Positions 15,189 through 24,166 are shown, counted from the stretch's first letter. The stretch: DNA of 64,000 nucleotides from CAZJYI01 sp964550025 (GCA_964550025.1 CAZJYI010000044.1:1-64000), one strand, 5' to 3'. Numbers and translations are program-made. Notes: generated by a model not told the origin, from the letters alone.

Positions 15189-17861
15189 ATGGAAATAGTT
15201 GTGAGATCAGCCATCAAGGAACTGGCATTGGAGGTCCGGTCGCAAGGCTGGGTTCGGGGTGCTTTCTGGGCCGTACTCGTGCTCACCGCGCTGTGGATTC
15301 TCGCCCCGCGACCGTCCGCCTCGCATCGGGATGGCGCCGTCGAAATCGTCTTCATGGGACCTTCAGGGGATGATTGGACGGCCCTGGAAGATGCCATTCG
15401 CGAGTTCGAACGGCTGAGCCGCGCACGGCACGCGGTCGATCCCGATTACCCCGTCTACCGCATCGTGTCGGGCCAGAACGCCTCGCGCAACCAGACGGAG
15501 GACCCGACGCGTTTTCTGATTTCCCTGGCGGGCGGCATGCCGCCGGACGTGATCTTCTTCGATCGGTTCGCGATCAGCGAGTGGGCCGTACGGGGAGTCT
15601 TCACGCAGCTCGACGAGCTGGTGGCGCGCGACCAGCAGCGCTGGGACGAATGGAAGCTCAGCGGCGGTCCCCCGCCCTGGCCGGGAGCCGTCGAGGAAGG
15701 GCCGCGTGCGCAGGGCGCGATGTCGCTGGCCGCCGTTGAACCGATCCGTCGCGAGGACTTCTACGAGCCCTGCTGGGACGAGGCCGTCAGCCTCAATCCC
15801 ATCACCGGGAAGGCGGGGCTCTTCGGGATCCCCAGCAACGCCGACAACCGCTGCCTGCTGTACAACAAGGACATTCTCATGCGGCACGGTTTCACCAACG
15901 CGCTCGGCGAGGCGCGCCCCCCCGCGTCCTGGGAAGAGCTCGAGGCAATGGCGCTCGCCATGACCGAGCGCGACGACAGGGGCCGGATCAAGACCATCGG
16001 CTTCATCCCCAACTACGGCAACTCGTGGCTCTACCTCTACGGATGGCAGGGAGGCGGGGAGTTCATGAGCCCGGACGGCCGCACGTGCACGTTGAACCAC
16101 GACGGGATTGCCTACGCGCTGGATTTCATGACCCGCGTGTACGACGGCCTGGGAGGGGCCGAGGCGGTCAAGGCGTTCGAGAGCAGTTTCCAGGGGGGCG
16201 ACCTGGACCCGTTCATCCTCGGCAAGGTCGCCATGAAGATCGACGGGAGCTGGCAGCTTGAGCCCCTGGCCCGTTACGGGCCCGATCTCGATTTCGGGAC
16301 GGCCGCCCCGCCCATGCCGCAACGTGAGCTCGACAAGGGCCGCGCCCCGATTTCGTGGTGCGGAGGGTGGTCCTACGCGATCCCCTCGACGGCAAGGGAA
16401 AAGACGGGGGCGTGGGAGCTCATCCGTTTCCTCGTCAGTCAACGCGGCATCGAGATCTTCCTGACGACGAAGAAGCTCACGGCCGAGAGCCAGGGACGCG
16501 TCTTTGTGCCGCGCCAGTTCCCGAACAAGGCCCAGAACGAGTGGATGTTCGACGCCTACGTCGAGGCCAACCCCATTATCCCCGAGCGGCTCAAACATGC
16601 CACGCGCGTGTTCAACGGACTGCTGCCGAACTCGTGCTACCGGCCGGTTACGCCGGTGGGGCAGAAGCTGTGGAACGCCCAGATCTGGGCCATGGACGAC
16701 GCCATCTACCACAAGAAGACGGCACGCGAAGCGCTGGACTACTACACCGCCATCGTCCAGCGCGATCTCGATGCAATCCTAGATCCCCCGCAAGGGCCCA
16801 GGATCCGCGGATGGCGCTGGTTCATCGGGCTCTACGTCCTGGTGATTGTCGTGGGCATCGGCCTCATCTACCGCGCCGACACCAGCGGCGGCGAGCGACG
16901 GGGCAAGCTGAGTCGTTTTTCGCCGCTACGGCTTTTCGCGGGCGACGAGGACGCCGGCCCCTCGGTGACGGAGGGGCGCAAAGGGAGCTACTTCCGGTCG
17001 CAGTGGCGCGACGGCGTCATCTGCGCGTTGCCGTGGATTATCGGCTTCCTCGTGTTCACGGGCGGTCCCCTGCTGTTCTCCATTGTTATCAGTTTCTGCC
17101 GCTTTGACATCCTCAATCCCGCGGTGTGGGTGGGCATCGACAACTACAAGTTCATGTTCGTGAAGGACGAGCTGTTCTGGAAATCGCTTTACAACACGGT
17201 CTTCATGGTCATGGGCATTCCCATCGGCATGGCCGTCAGCCTGGGCATTGCCATGCTGCTGAACCTGAAGGTGCGCGGCGTGGCCGTGTGGCGCACGTTT
17301 TTCTACCTGCCCAGCATCGTACCGGCGGTGGCGGCCAGTATTCTGTGGATGTGGATCCTCAACCCGCAGAGCGGGCTTCTCAACGGGATGCTGGAGATGG
17401 TCGGTCTGTCGGGGTTGAACTGGCTTCAAGACGAGCATACGAGCAAATGGTCGCTGATCCTGATGGGGCTGTGGGCCGCCGGGGGGGGCATGATCATCTG
17501 GCTGGCGGGACTCAAGGGCATCGGCCAGGTATACTACGAAGCCGCCGCGATCGACGGGGCCAACGCGTGGCAGCGGTTCTGGAAGATCACCATTCCGATG
17601 CTGACGCCCTACATTTTCTTCAATCTGATCATGGGGTTGATCGGCACGTTCCAGATCTTCACCCAGGCGTTCATCATGACCCAGGGCGGTCCCGCAAACT
17701 CCACGCTGTTCTACGCGTACCACCTGTTCAACAACGCGTTCCGGTACCTGCACATGGGGTATGCCGCCGCGATGGCCTGGTTCCTGTTTCTGATCGTGCT
17801 CTCGCTGACGGCGTTGCAGATGAAGCTGTCCAGGAAATGGGTGCACTATGAAGGGGAGTAA
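15189..17861 (+). CDS. ABC sugar importer: solute-binding protein fused to MalF-type permease
   Basis: The 890-residue product combines two parts. An N-terminal membrane anchor at about residues 25-41 is followed by a family 1 extracellular solute-binding domain (about 55-535; pattern GGMPPDVIFFDRFA, GWSYAIPSTAREKTGAWELI). A second membrane helix (WFIGLYVLVIVVGIGLIY), a charged cytosolic linker and a six-helix permease follow. The permease has the EAA loop EAAAIDGANAWQRFWKITIP, which contacts the ATPase. The binding protein is thus tethered at both ends instead of free in the periplasm. A TTG opens the frame at 15144; I prefer the ATG at 15189. The ATPase subunit is not in the window. The substrate is likely a sugar or oligosaccharide. 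Confidence 0.85.
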   Translation: MEIVVRSAIKELALEVRSQGWVRGAFWAVLVLTALWILAPRPSASHRDGAVEIVFMGPSGDDWTALEDAIREFERLSRARHAVDPDYPVYRIVSGQNASRNQTEDPTRFLISLAGGMPPDVIFFDRFAISEWAVRGVFTQLDELVARDQQRWDEWKLSGGPPPWPGAVEEGPRAQGAMSLAAVEPIRREDFYEPCWDEAVSLNPITGKAGLFGIPSNADNRCLLYNKDILMRHGFTNALGEARPPASWEELEAMALAMTERDDRGRIKTIGFIPNYGNSWLYLYGWQGGGEFMSPDGRTCTLNHDGIAYALDFMTRVYDGLGGAEAVKAFESSFQGGDLDPFILGKVAMKIDGSWQLEPLARYGPDLDFGTAAPPMPQRELDKGRAPISWCGGWSYAIPSTAREKTGAWELIRFLVSQRGIEIFLTTKKLTAESQGRVFVPRQFPNKAQNEWMFDAYVEANPIIPERLKHATRVFNGLLPNSCYRPVTPVGQKLWNAQIWAMDDAIYHKKTAREALDYYTAIVQRDLDAILDPPQGPRIRGWRWFIGLYVLVIVVGIGLIYRADTSGGERRGKLSRFSPLRLFAGDEDAGPSVTEGRKGSYFRSQWRDGVICALPWIIGFLVFTGGPLLFSIVISFCRFDILNPAVWVGIDNYKFMFVKDELFWKSLYNTVFMVMGIPIGMAVSLGIAMLLNLKVRGVAVWRTFFYLPSIVPAVAASILWMWILNPQSGLLNGMLEMVGLSGLNWLQDEHTSKWSLILMGLWAAGGGMIIWLAGLKGIGQVYYEAAAIDGANAWQRFWKITIPMLTPYIFFNLIMGLIGTFQIFTQAFIMTQGGPANSTLFYAYHLFNNAFRYLHMGYAAAMAWFLFLIVLSLTALQMKLSRKWVHYEGE

Positions 17862-17879
17862 GAGGAGAATGGCGGATGC

Positions 17880-17993
17880 CAAATCTCAAATTTCAAATTG
17901 CAGATCTCAGATCTCAGATTTCAGATTTCAGATTTCAGATTTCAGAGTGGAGATTTCAGAGTGGAGATTTCTGAGATTTGAAATCTGAGATTT
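17880..17993. repeat. repeat family A (AAATCTGAGATTT units), copy 1
   Basis: Short units such as CAGATTTCAGATTTCAGA and its complement AAATCTGAGATTT are strung together in the gap between the two permease genes. The inverted pieces could pair in the transcript. Confidence 0.8.
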
Positions 17994-18009
17994 GCCACTA
18001 TTCCAGGAC

Positions 18010-19716
18010 ATGAAGAACGACGCACACAAACAGGCCTCCCGTCAGCGCACCGCCCGGCGTGCGGCCGAGGTGGGCAGGATACTCCTCATCTACGGTCTGC
18101 TCATCGGCGGTTCCATCGTCTTCGTCCTGCCCTTTCTGTGGATGCTCGGGACGAGCTTCAAAGTCGACCGCGAGATGTTCTCTGAGGGGATCACCATCTT
18201 TCCCATGCGCCCCGTTCCCGCCACCGCCTCGCCGTACCTGGACAGCCGCTACTTCAAGGCGGCCGACGCCAAGCGCTTTGTGCGCTGCCGCGCGCCGCTC
18301 GCGGATGCCCTCCGCGCCCGCGAACTACCCCTGCCGGACTACACCTTCGGTCGCGAGAACGCTGTCGACATCCTGCTTCCCGGGGTCTTCAAGAGAATCG
18401 CCGGCCGCATGCCGAATGCGCTGTGGGACGCGGACGATGACACCCTCGGCCGGGAAGTGGCGTCGCGCCTGACCGACGAAGGCATCGCCGATGCTTCGCG
18501 GCAGGTCCTGAGGCGCCTGACGCTCGGGTCGGTGCGCGTGCGCAGCGCGGACCTCCAGGAGCGCGACGTCACGGTCGGCGTGCCGCAGTCGCGCTTCTGG
18601 GAGTTGGAAAGCGACACCGACGCGCGTCTCGTGGACATCGAAGCCGCGGGAGCGCCGCAGGCGGATCTCGTGTACGACTTCGGGGAGGGCGGCAAAACCA
18701 TCCGCCTGAGCCGGACCATCGACCTCCCGTTCAAAGCCGACCGCCTTTTCCGTATCCAGGTCTCCCTGCGCCCGGATGATTCCTGGCACGGCGTCCGGTT
18801 CTACGTCGAAAAGAACGGCAAGCGCTACGAGGGCATGCGGCCCGAGTACATGGGGAATTTCTTCTGGAGTGTCGTTACGCTGCAGGAATATGGCCCGGAT
18901 GACGCATCGGACGCCAACAAGATCCGCCTATGGATTCCGTACAGGGAAGTCGACGCCGGGCCGCAATACGACCACGGGGAGAATCGCGTCCGGCTCACGA
19001 TGGTGATGCGCCGCAGCTCCCCGGCGATCGCATGGTGGGCGAAGTGCAAACGGAACTATCGCGGCGCTCTGGACTACGTTCCGTTCTGGCGCTACGCGGC
19101 CACCAGCGTGTTCCTGGTGGTGCTCAACATCATCGGCAACATCTTTGCCTGTTCGCTTGTTGCCTACAGCTTTGCGCGACTGCAGTGGCCGGGACGCAAC
19201 GCCTGTTTCGGACTGATGCTGGCGACGCTGATGATTCCTCCGCAGGTGACCATGATCCCCTACTTCCTCATTATCAAGCAGCTTGGATGGTACAACTCGC
19301 TGCGCCCCCTGTGGGTGATCAGTTTCTTCGGCAACGCCTTCAACATCTTCCTGCTGCGCCAGTTCATGAAAGGCATCCCTCGCGACCTGGAGGACGCGGC
19401 GAGGATCGACGGCTGCAACTTTCTTCAGATCTACTGGTACGTCATCATGCCGCTCATCAAGCCGACACTGGCCTGTATCGCCATCTTCACCTTCATGGCC
19501 GTGTGGAATGACTTCATGGGACCGTTGATCTACCTGAACGATCAGAGGCTCTACCCCCTGTCGCTGGGACTCTATGCTTTCAATGTGCAAGCCGGCAGCA
19601 ACTACGGCATGATGATGGCGGGGGCGCTGATGATGACCCTGCCGGTCATCGTGATCTTCTTCTTCGCCCAGAAGTACTTCATCCAGGGCGTGACGCTGAC
19701 GGGAATGAAAGGATAG
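18010..19716 (+). CDS. MalG-type ABC permease with large extracytoplasmic insert
   Basis: This 568-residue permease is nearly twice the usual 280. The first helix is at about residues 25-45. Then, before the other five helices, comes an insert of about 260 residues (about 75-340) that should lie outside the membrane and looks beta-rich (VYDFGEGGKTIRLSRTIDLP, FYVEKNGKRYEG). The EAA loop EDAARIDGCNFLQIYWYVIMP is intact. I use the ATG at 18010; the frame opens at a TTG inside the repeat. It partners the fused binding protein/permease. The insert may help capture or pass on substrate. Confidence 0.82.
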   Translation: MKNDAHKQASRQRTARRAAEVGRILLIYGLLIGGSIVFVLPFLWMLGTSFKVDREMFSEGITIFPMRPVPATASPYLDSRYFKAADAKRFVRCRAPLADALRARELPLPDYTFGRENAVDILLPGVFKRIAGRMPNALWDADDDTLGREVASRLTDEGIADASRQVLRRLTLGSVRVRSADLQERDVTVGVPQSRFWELESDTDARLVDIEAAGAPQADLVYDFGEGGKTIRLSRTIDLPFKADRLFRIQVSLRPDDSWHGVRFYVEKNGKRYEGMRPEYMGNFFWSVVTLQEYGPDDASDANKIRLWIPYREVDAGPQYDHGENRVRLTMVMRRSSPAIAWWAKCKRNYRGALDYVPFWRYAATSVFLVVLNIIGNIFACSLVAYSFARLQWPGRNACFGLMLATLMIPPQVTMIPYFLIIKQLGWYNSLRPLWVISFFGNAFNIFLLRQFMKGIPRDLEDAARIDGCNFLQIYWYVIMPLIKPTLACIAIFTFMAVWNDFMGPLIYLNDQRLYPLSLGLYAFNVQAGSNYGMMMAGALMMTLPVIVIFFFAQKYFIQGVTLTGMKG

Positions 19717-19722
19717 AAGCAC

Positions 19723-20835
19723 GTGGAGACCGACCATCTAACTGCGGGGCATGGAGCCGTCGGACACGGCGACAGCATGCCGTCGCGTCCCGTCCGCGCC
19801 CTGCTGGTGGAAGACAGCGAGGGTTTTGCCTACTTCATCCGCGACGCGCTGATGCGCAAGAATGCCGGGCGCTTCGAACTCGGAGAGGCAACCACGCTCG
19901 AAGAAGGGTTGGGGGCTCTCCTGTCGCAGGATATCGATGTCGTGCTGCTGGACCTGGGTCTGCCCGACAGCGTGCGCATCGACACCTTCAAACGGATCCA
20001 TGCGGCATCCCCTGAGACGCCCATCATTATCCTCACCGTTCTGAACGATGACGAAGTTGCCTTGCAGGCGATGCGGCTGGGCGCCCAGGACTACCTGATC
20101 AAGGACCAGGTAACAGAGAACCTGCTGCTACGCTCGATCCGCTACGCGCTCGAGCGCGCCAGAAGCCAGAAGACGCTGCACCAGCTTTCGGCTCGCCTGC
20201 TCGAACTGCAGGACGAGGAACGCCGCCGCGTCGCCCGTGCGCTGCACGAGTCGACGGCGCAGAGTCTGGCGGCCCTGTCTCTGAACCTGTCTGCCCTGCA
20301 TTCGCGGGCCGAAGCGTTGCCGGAAGACTTGCGAGAGCTGATCGAAGAGAGCGTGCGGTTCGTCAACCAGTGCTCCCAGGAAGTCCGCACGATGTCCTAC
20401 CTGCTGCACCCGCCGCTGTTGGACGAAATGGGTTTGTCCGGGGCGGTCCGCGAATACGTCGACGGTTTTGCCGACCGCAGCGGGATTCGCGTGGACCTCG
20501 AGCTTCCCGCCGACCTCGCTCGCCTGCCGCGGGAGACGGAAACCGCCCTGTTCCGCGTGATGCAGGAATGCCTCACGAACATCCACAGGCACTCCGGCAG
20601 CCCCACGGCATCCGTGCAGATCACCGATGAGGAGGGCGGCATGACCTTGAGTGTGCGTGATGCCGGCAGGGGCGCCGCGGGACGCACGCCGGCCAACGGG
20701 GAAAGCGCCAACATCGTGTTCGGGGTGGGAATCGCCGGGATGCAGGAACGGCTGCGGCAGTTGGGCGGCCGCCTGCATATCGAGAGCAGTGAGAGCGGAA
20801 CGGCCGTGTCGGCCTTTTTCCCCCTCAAAGACTGA
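19723..20835 (+). CDS. receiver-histidine kinase fusion (HisKA_3 type)
   Basis: A soluble 370-residue signalling protein. Residues 24-140 are a receiver domain with the phospho-acceptor Asp77 (DVVLLDLGLPD). Residues about 155-230 are a HisKA_3 dimerisation domain with His175 in EERRRVARALHE. The rest is an HATPase_c domain (MQECLTNIHRHSG, GVGIAGMQERLRQLGG). There is no membrane or sensor domain, so its input is probably phosphotransfer from another kinase to the receiver. It starts with a GTG 6 bases after the permease stop, with AAAGGA upstream, and is probably co-transcribed with the transporter. Confidence 0.85.
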   Translation: METDHLTAGHGAVGHGDSMPSRPVRALLVEDSEGFAYFIRDALMRKNAGRFELGEATTLEEGLGALLSQDIDVVLLDLGLPDSVRIDTFKRIHAASPETPIIILTVLNDDEVALQAMRLGAQDYLIKDQVTENLLLRSIRYALERARSQKTLHQLSARLLELQDEERRRVARALHESTAQSLAALSLNLSALHSRAEALPEDLRELIEESVRFVNQCSQEVRTMSYLLHPPLLDEMGLSGAVREYVDGFADRSGIRVDLELPADLARLPRETETALFRVMQECLTNIHRHSGSPTASVQITDEEGGMTLSVRDAGRGAAGRTPANGESANIVFGVGIAGMQERLRQLGGRLHIESSESGTAVSAFFPLKD

Positions 20836-20855
20836 ACAGCCGTGCTAGAGGTCGA

Positions 20856-21518
20856 ATGGCCGTGCAGGAAACGCTACGCATTCTGATCGCCGACGATCAT
20901 GAGATGATCCGCAAGGGCCTGCGGAGTCTGATCAGTCCGCACGACGACTGGAAGATATGCGGCGAAGCGACCAACGGTCGCGAAGCCGTCGAAATGGCGC
21001 GCCAACTGCGACCGAACGTGATCATCATGGACGTCTCCATGCCGGAATTGAACGGCCTGGACGCTACGCGGCAAATCCTCAGAGAGCTCCCCGACTGCAG
21101 CGTGCTGATCCTGACCATGCACGACTCCGAGCAACTGATCCACGAAGTCCTGTCTGCCGGGGCCAGCGGATATGTTCTGAAATCCGACGCCGGCAACCTG
21201 GTGGCGGCGGCCCTCGAATCGCTCAGCCGCCACCAACCGTTCTTCACGTCAAAAGTGTCCGAAATGCTCCTGCGCGAATACCACTCGCCCAAACCGCGGG
21301 GAGACGCCAACGGCGCTTCCCGCGATCTCACGCCGAGAGAGCGCGAGATCGTGCAGCTCATTTCGGAAGGCAAGAGCGGAAAAGAAATCGCGAACACGCT
21401 CGGTATCAGCACCAAGACCGTTGAAACACATCGTACCAACCTCATGCGCAAACTGGGCATTCACTCCATTAGCGAAATCGTTCGCTATGCCATTCGCAAC
21501 AAGATCGTCGAGGCCTGA
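20856..21518 (+). CDS. NarL/FixJ-family response regulator
   Basis: A 220-residue regulator. The receiver domain (residues 7-125) has acidic residues DDH and the acceptor Asp59 (IIMDVSMPELNG). The LuxR-type helix-turn-helix is at about residues 150-215 (LTPREREIVQLISEGKSGKEIA, STKTVETHRTNLMRKL). It lies 20 bases after the HisKA_3 kinase gene, the usual partner of NarL-type regulators, with GAGGT before the ATG. It probably controls the adjacent sugar transporter or carbohydrate genes. Confidence 0.9.
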   Translation: MAVQETLRILIADDHEMIRKGLRSLISPHDDWKICGEATNGREAVEMARQLRPNVIIMDVSMPELNGLDATRQILRELPDCSVLILTMHDSEQLIHEVLSAGASGYVLKSDAGNLVAAALESLSRHQPFFTSKVSEMLLREYHSPKPRGDANGASRDLTPREREIVQLISEGKSGKEIANTLGISTKTVETHRTNLMRKLGIHSISEIVRYAIRNKIVEA

Positions 21519-21603
21519 TCGGCGAGCTCGTACGGCAGCCAGCGCTTTTCTTGTTTTCTGGACGGAATCCACAGGACTCACGGGATGGGAGGGGCTATCC
21601 TCT

Positions 21604-21622
21604 TGATCCTGTCGATCCTGCC
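21604..21622. repeat. repeat family E (GATCCTGT units)
   Basis: GATCCTGTCGATCCTGCCC here resembles GATCCTGTTGATCCTGTCC at 5621-5639. It is a short boilerplate repeat in gene-free DNA. Confidence 0.45.
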
Positions 21623-21789
21623 CGAATTCCCGCTTGGCTGCCGCTATACGACGCCATACCCGCTTTCAAACGCGCCCCGGGCCATGGGATAATCCCGCAT
21701 CGGATTGGTGTTTCTACGGGAATTCCCCGATGCGAAATGGTGGATTCACCCGATTCATTTCTTGCCCGGTCCTGGCGTACTATCTTGTC

Positions 21790-22236
21790 ATGATGAATGG
21801 CGATATCGGCGACAACGCAGCGGCCAAAGGGAAGGCCGAGGCTGGAGGGGCGCGGATTCGTACCGTCATCGCGGACGACTCCGCCCACGTCAGCGCGGTC
21901 GTGTGCGAGCACTTGCTGGAACACCGCCGTTTCGACGTCGTGGGGTTTGCCCGCAACGGGATCGAGGCGGTCGAGTCGGTGTGCACGCTCAAGCCGGAGC
22001 TGGTGATCATGGACATCAGCATGCCGGAGATGAACGGCCTGGATGCCACGCGGTTGATCAAGGCCACTCGCGAGCCGCCGGTTGTAGTGATATTCTCTCT
22101 GGAGGACAGTAGCTCGTACAAGGCTGCCGCGGAGAAGGCGGGAGCGGACGGTTTCTGCAGCAAACTCGACGTGCTGGAAGACCTGCTGCCAACCGTGCTG
22201 GGGTTTTTCGAGGAAGGAGAATCGCCCGAGGATTGA
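21790..22236 (+). CDS. single-domain receiver (CheY-like) protein
   Basis: A receiver domain covers most of the 148 residues: VIADDSAHV at the front, acceptor Asp75 in LVIMDISMPEMNG, the switch region VVIFSLEDSSSYKAAAEKAGADGFCSK. There is no output domain. The start is uncertain: the frame is open back to 21634, and neither the paired ATG at 21790/21793 nor the ATG at 21730 has a clear ribosome site. It follows the NarL regulator by 271 bases and may exchange phosphate with the neighbouring kinase. Confidence 0.8.
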   Translation: MMNGDIGDNAAAKGKAEAGGARIRTVIADDSAHVSAVVCEHLLEHRRFDVVGFARNGIEAVESVCTLKPELVIMDISMPEMNGLDATRLIKATREPPVVVIFSLEDSSSYKAAAEKAGADGFCSKLDVLEDLLPTVLGFFEEGESPED

Positions 22237-22249
22237 CACATATTTCCAA

Positions 22250-22304
22250 CGCCGGGTGGCTCATCGGCTTGCGGCTGCGACCCCTCTGGCCAGGTCATCC
22301 GGCG
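22250..22304 (+). repeat. tandem 55-base hairpin, unit 1
   Basis: An 11-base-pair stem (CGCCGGGTGGC with GTCATCCGGCG, two G-U pairs) encloses a 33-base loop identical in all three units. CCAA before and TTGG after extend the stem. Confidence 0.75.
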
Positions 22305-22388
22305 TTGGGTTCTTTTCCAGGTTTAGTTTGACGATGTTCTTTGGAGGTGCGCATCCTGTTGTGCGCGTGAATGATAGAGAGAAACCCA

Positions 22389-22443
22389 CGCCGGATGGCT
22401 CATCGGCTTGCGGCTGCGACCCCTCTGGCCAGGCCATCCGGCG
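22389..22443 (+). repeat. tandem 55-base hairpin, unit 2
   Basis: The stem CGCCGGATGGC / GCCATCCGGCG is perfectly paired. ACCCA upstream and TTGGG downstream extend it past a bulged T. Confidence 0.75.
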
Positions 22444-22522
22444 TTGGGCCCTTTCTCGATCTTGAATTGAAGGCGTTCTGGCAGGCGCGCATCCTGTTGC
22501 GCGATTGAAAAAAAGAGACCCA

Positions 22523-22577
22523 CGCCGGGTGGCTCATCGGCTTGCGGCTGCGACCCCTCTGGCCAGGCCATTCGGCG
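22523..22577 (+). repeat. tandem 55-base hairpin, unit 3
   Basis: The stem CGCCGGGTGGC / GCCATTCGGCG has two adjacent G-U pairs. GACCCA and TTGGGTC extend it, and TTTTT follows at about 22586, so this last unit could end transcripts. Confidence 0.75.
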
Positions 22578-22795
22578 TTGGGTCCTTTTTCTGGTTGCCG
22601 AACGCGGTCCCACGCCCGATTCTCCTTGATTGCGCGCCGCACAGCCCGCATCCTGTGTCCCTGCAATCCATCGCACAAGGCTAGTGCCGGAGGCGGGAGA
22701 TCGGCACACGGGGTGCGATCCTATGAAATGGGTTGCCCGGCACCAGCCGCGGCGCGGTCCACATCCGCCGTGGCACTCGATTCGAGGACCAGAAG

Positions 22796-23905
22796 ATGAA
22801 AGCAGCATTGATGGCGCAGCAGTTCGACGTGGACGGACGCCTTGTTACGGTCGAGGCAACCGGGAGCGGCAACATCAACGACACCTACCTGGCGATCTTC
22901 AGGACCACGTTCGACGAACACCGCTTCATCCTGCAGAGGATCAACAAGCGGGTCTTCTCCAGTCCCCAGGCCATCATGGAGAACATGAAGATCGTGACGG
23001 AACACGTTCACACTCGCCTGGAAGCCGAAACCCACATGTCGGACCGTATCTGGCAGCTTCCCCGCGTTATCCCCACCAAGTGCGGCCACGACTTCTGCGA
23101 GGATGCCGACGGGGAGTACTGGCGCGCCATCTCACTGATTGCCTCGGCCCACTCCTACGAACAGGTCCAGAGCATCGAGCACGCGCACGAAGCCGGTATC
23201 GTGCTGGGCCAATTCCAACGCCTGATCAGCGATATTCCGCCCGACCGCCTGCATGACACCCTGGTCGGCTTCCACATCACGCCCGGCTACCTGGCGCAGT
23301 TCGACGAGGCGGCTGCCACGGATGAAGGCAGGGAACGCCTGCGGAGCTCTGCGGAAGCGGAACGCTGCTGCCGCTTCGTGCAGGACCGGCGCGACTGGTG
23401 CTCCGCGCTCGAGAGTGCCAGAGAAGCGGGCGAGCTCGTCGTCCGCCCCATTCATGGCGATCCCAAAGTGGCCAATATCATGATCGACGACGCCACCGGC
23501 AGAGGCACCTGCATCATCGATCTGGATACCGTCAAGCCCGGCCTGGTGCAGTACGACTTCGGGGATTGCCTCCGCTCCTGCTGCAACCCCGCCGGCGAAG
23601 AAGCCCAGGACCTGAACAGCGTCTACTTCGACACGGACCTCTGCAAGGCCATCGTCAAAGGCTACATGACCTATGCCAGGTCGTTCCTGACCGACAAGGA
23701 TCGGCACTACCTGTTCGACAGCATCCGCCTGATCGCCTTCGAACTCGGGCTGCGTTTCTTCGCCGACTTCGTCGCCGGCGATCAGTATTTCAAGGTCAAG
23801 TACGACGGGCAGAACCTGAACCGCGCACGCGTCCAGTTCCGGCTCTGCGAAAGCATCGAAACGCGGGAATCCGTCATACGGAAGATCCTGGAAGAAAACG
23901 GTTGA
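22796..23905 (+). CDS. N-acetylhexosamine 1-kinase-like phosphotransferase
   Basis: This 369-residue member of the aminoglycoside/choline-kinase fold resembles NahK. The front reads GSGNINDTYLAIF and FILQRINKRVF, followed by PQAIMENMKIVTEH. The catalytic loop is RPIHGDPKVANIMID and the metal site is CIIDLDTVKPGLVQYDFGD. NahK phosphorylates N-acetylglucosamine or N-acetylgalactosamine at C1 using ATP. The start ATG at 22796 has GAGGA upstream; the frame is open 63 bases earlier. The triple hairpin array lies directly upstream. The exact sugar is inferred. Confidence 0.8.
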   Translation: MKAALMAQQFDVDGRLVTVEATGSGNINDTYLAIFRTTFDEHRFILQRINKRVFSSPQAIMENMKIVTEHVHTRLEAETHMSDRIWQLPRVIPTKCGHDFCEDADGEYWRAISLIASAHSYEQVQSIEHAHEAGIVLGQFQRLISDIPPDRLHDTLVGFHITPGYLAQFDEAAATDEGRERLRSSAEAERCCRFVQDRRDWCSALESAREAGELVVRPIHGDPKVANIMIDDATGRGTCIIDLDTVKPGLVQYDFGDCLRSCCNPAGEEAQDLNSVYFDTDLCKAIVKGYMTYARSFLTDKDRHYLFDSIRLIAFELGLRFFADFVAGDQYFKVKYDGQNLNRARVQFRLCESIETRESVIRKILEENG

Positions 23906-23921
23906 GTTTGCAGGGTCGCCC

Positions 23922-24116
23922 ATGCCCAGGCAGTTCGAGAATCTCCGTGCAAGTGAACTCTACTGTCCGACGTGCCGAACGGCACGGCCCGTCAGGGAAC
24001 GCCTCCTGCTGGTCCTGCCCAACGGCGAGATTCACGCCTACCGCTGCACGACCTGCGGCGACACGCTGGGAACGCGTGAGGTGAAAACGCCCCCGAAAGG
24101 GATCGTCAGACCGTGA
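23922..24116 (+). CDS. small zinc-ribbon protein
   Basis: The 64-residue product has two Cys pairs, CPTC at residues 15-18 and CTTC about 28 residues later, as in a zinc ribbon. No other domain is seen. It follows the kinase gene by 16 bases and may share its transcript. Function unknown. Confidence 0.6.
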   Translation: MPRQFENLRASELYCPTCRTARPVRERLLLVLPNGEIHAYRCTTCGDTLGTREVKTPPKGIVRP

Positions 24117-24166
24117 TGCGAGGGCGGAGGGCGGAAACCTGGAGCCCGAGGGCTGAGGACGAGCCT

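Larger units (their letters stand above)
22237..22795 (+). other. gene-free leader region containing three tandem hairpins
   Basis: No protein gene is supported here. Three hairpin units occupy 22250-22577, joined by spacers of 84 and 79 bases that share GCATCCTGTTG inside a smaller hairpin. A weak fourth match (CCGCATCCTGTG, about 22647-22658) follows. The kinase gene starts at 22796 on the same strand. Confidence 0.6.

Noticed and set aside
22250..22577. CRISPR array
   Set aside because: Only three 55-base units with large internal loops, spacers of different length that are partly similar to each other, and no cas genes nearby.
22250..22577. Tandem cyclic-di-GMP (GEMM) riboswitches
   Set aside because: The conserved core of GEMM-I and the tetraloop/receptor pattern are not present; only a general hairpin similarity.
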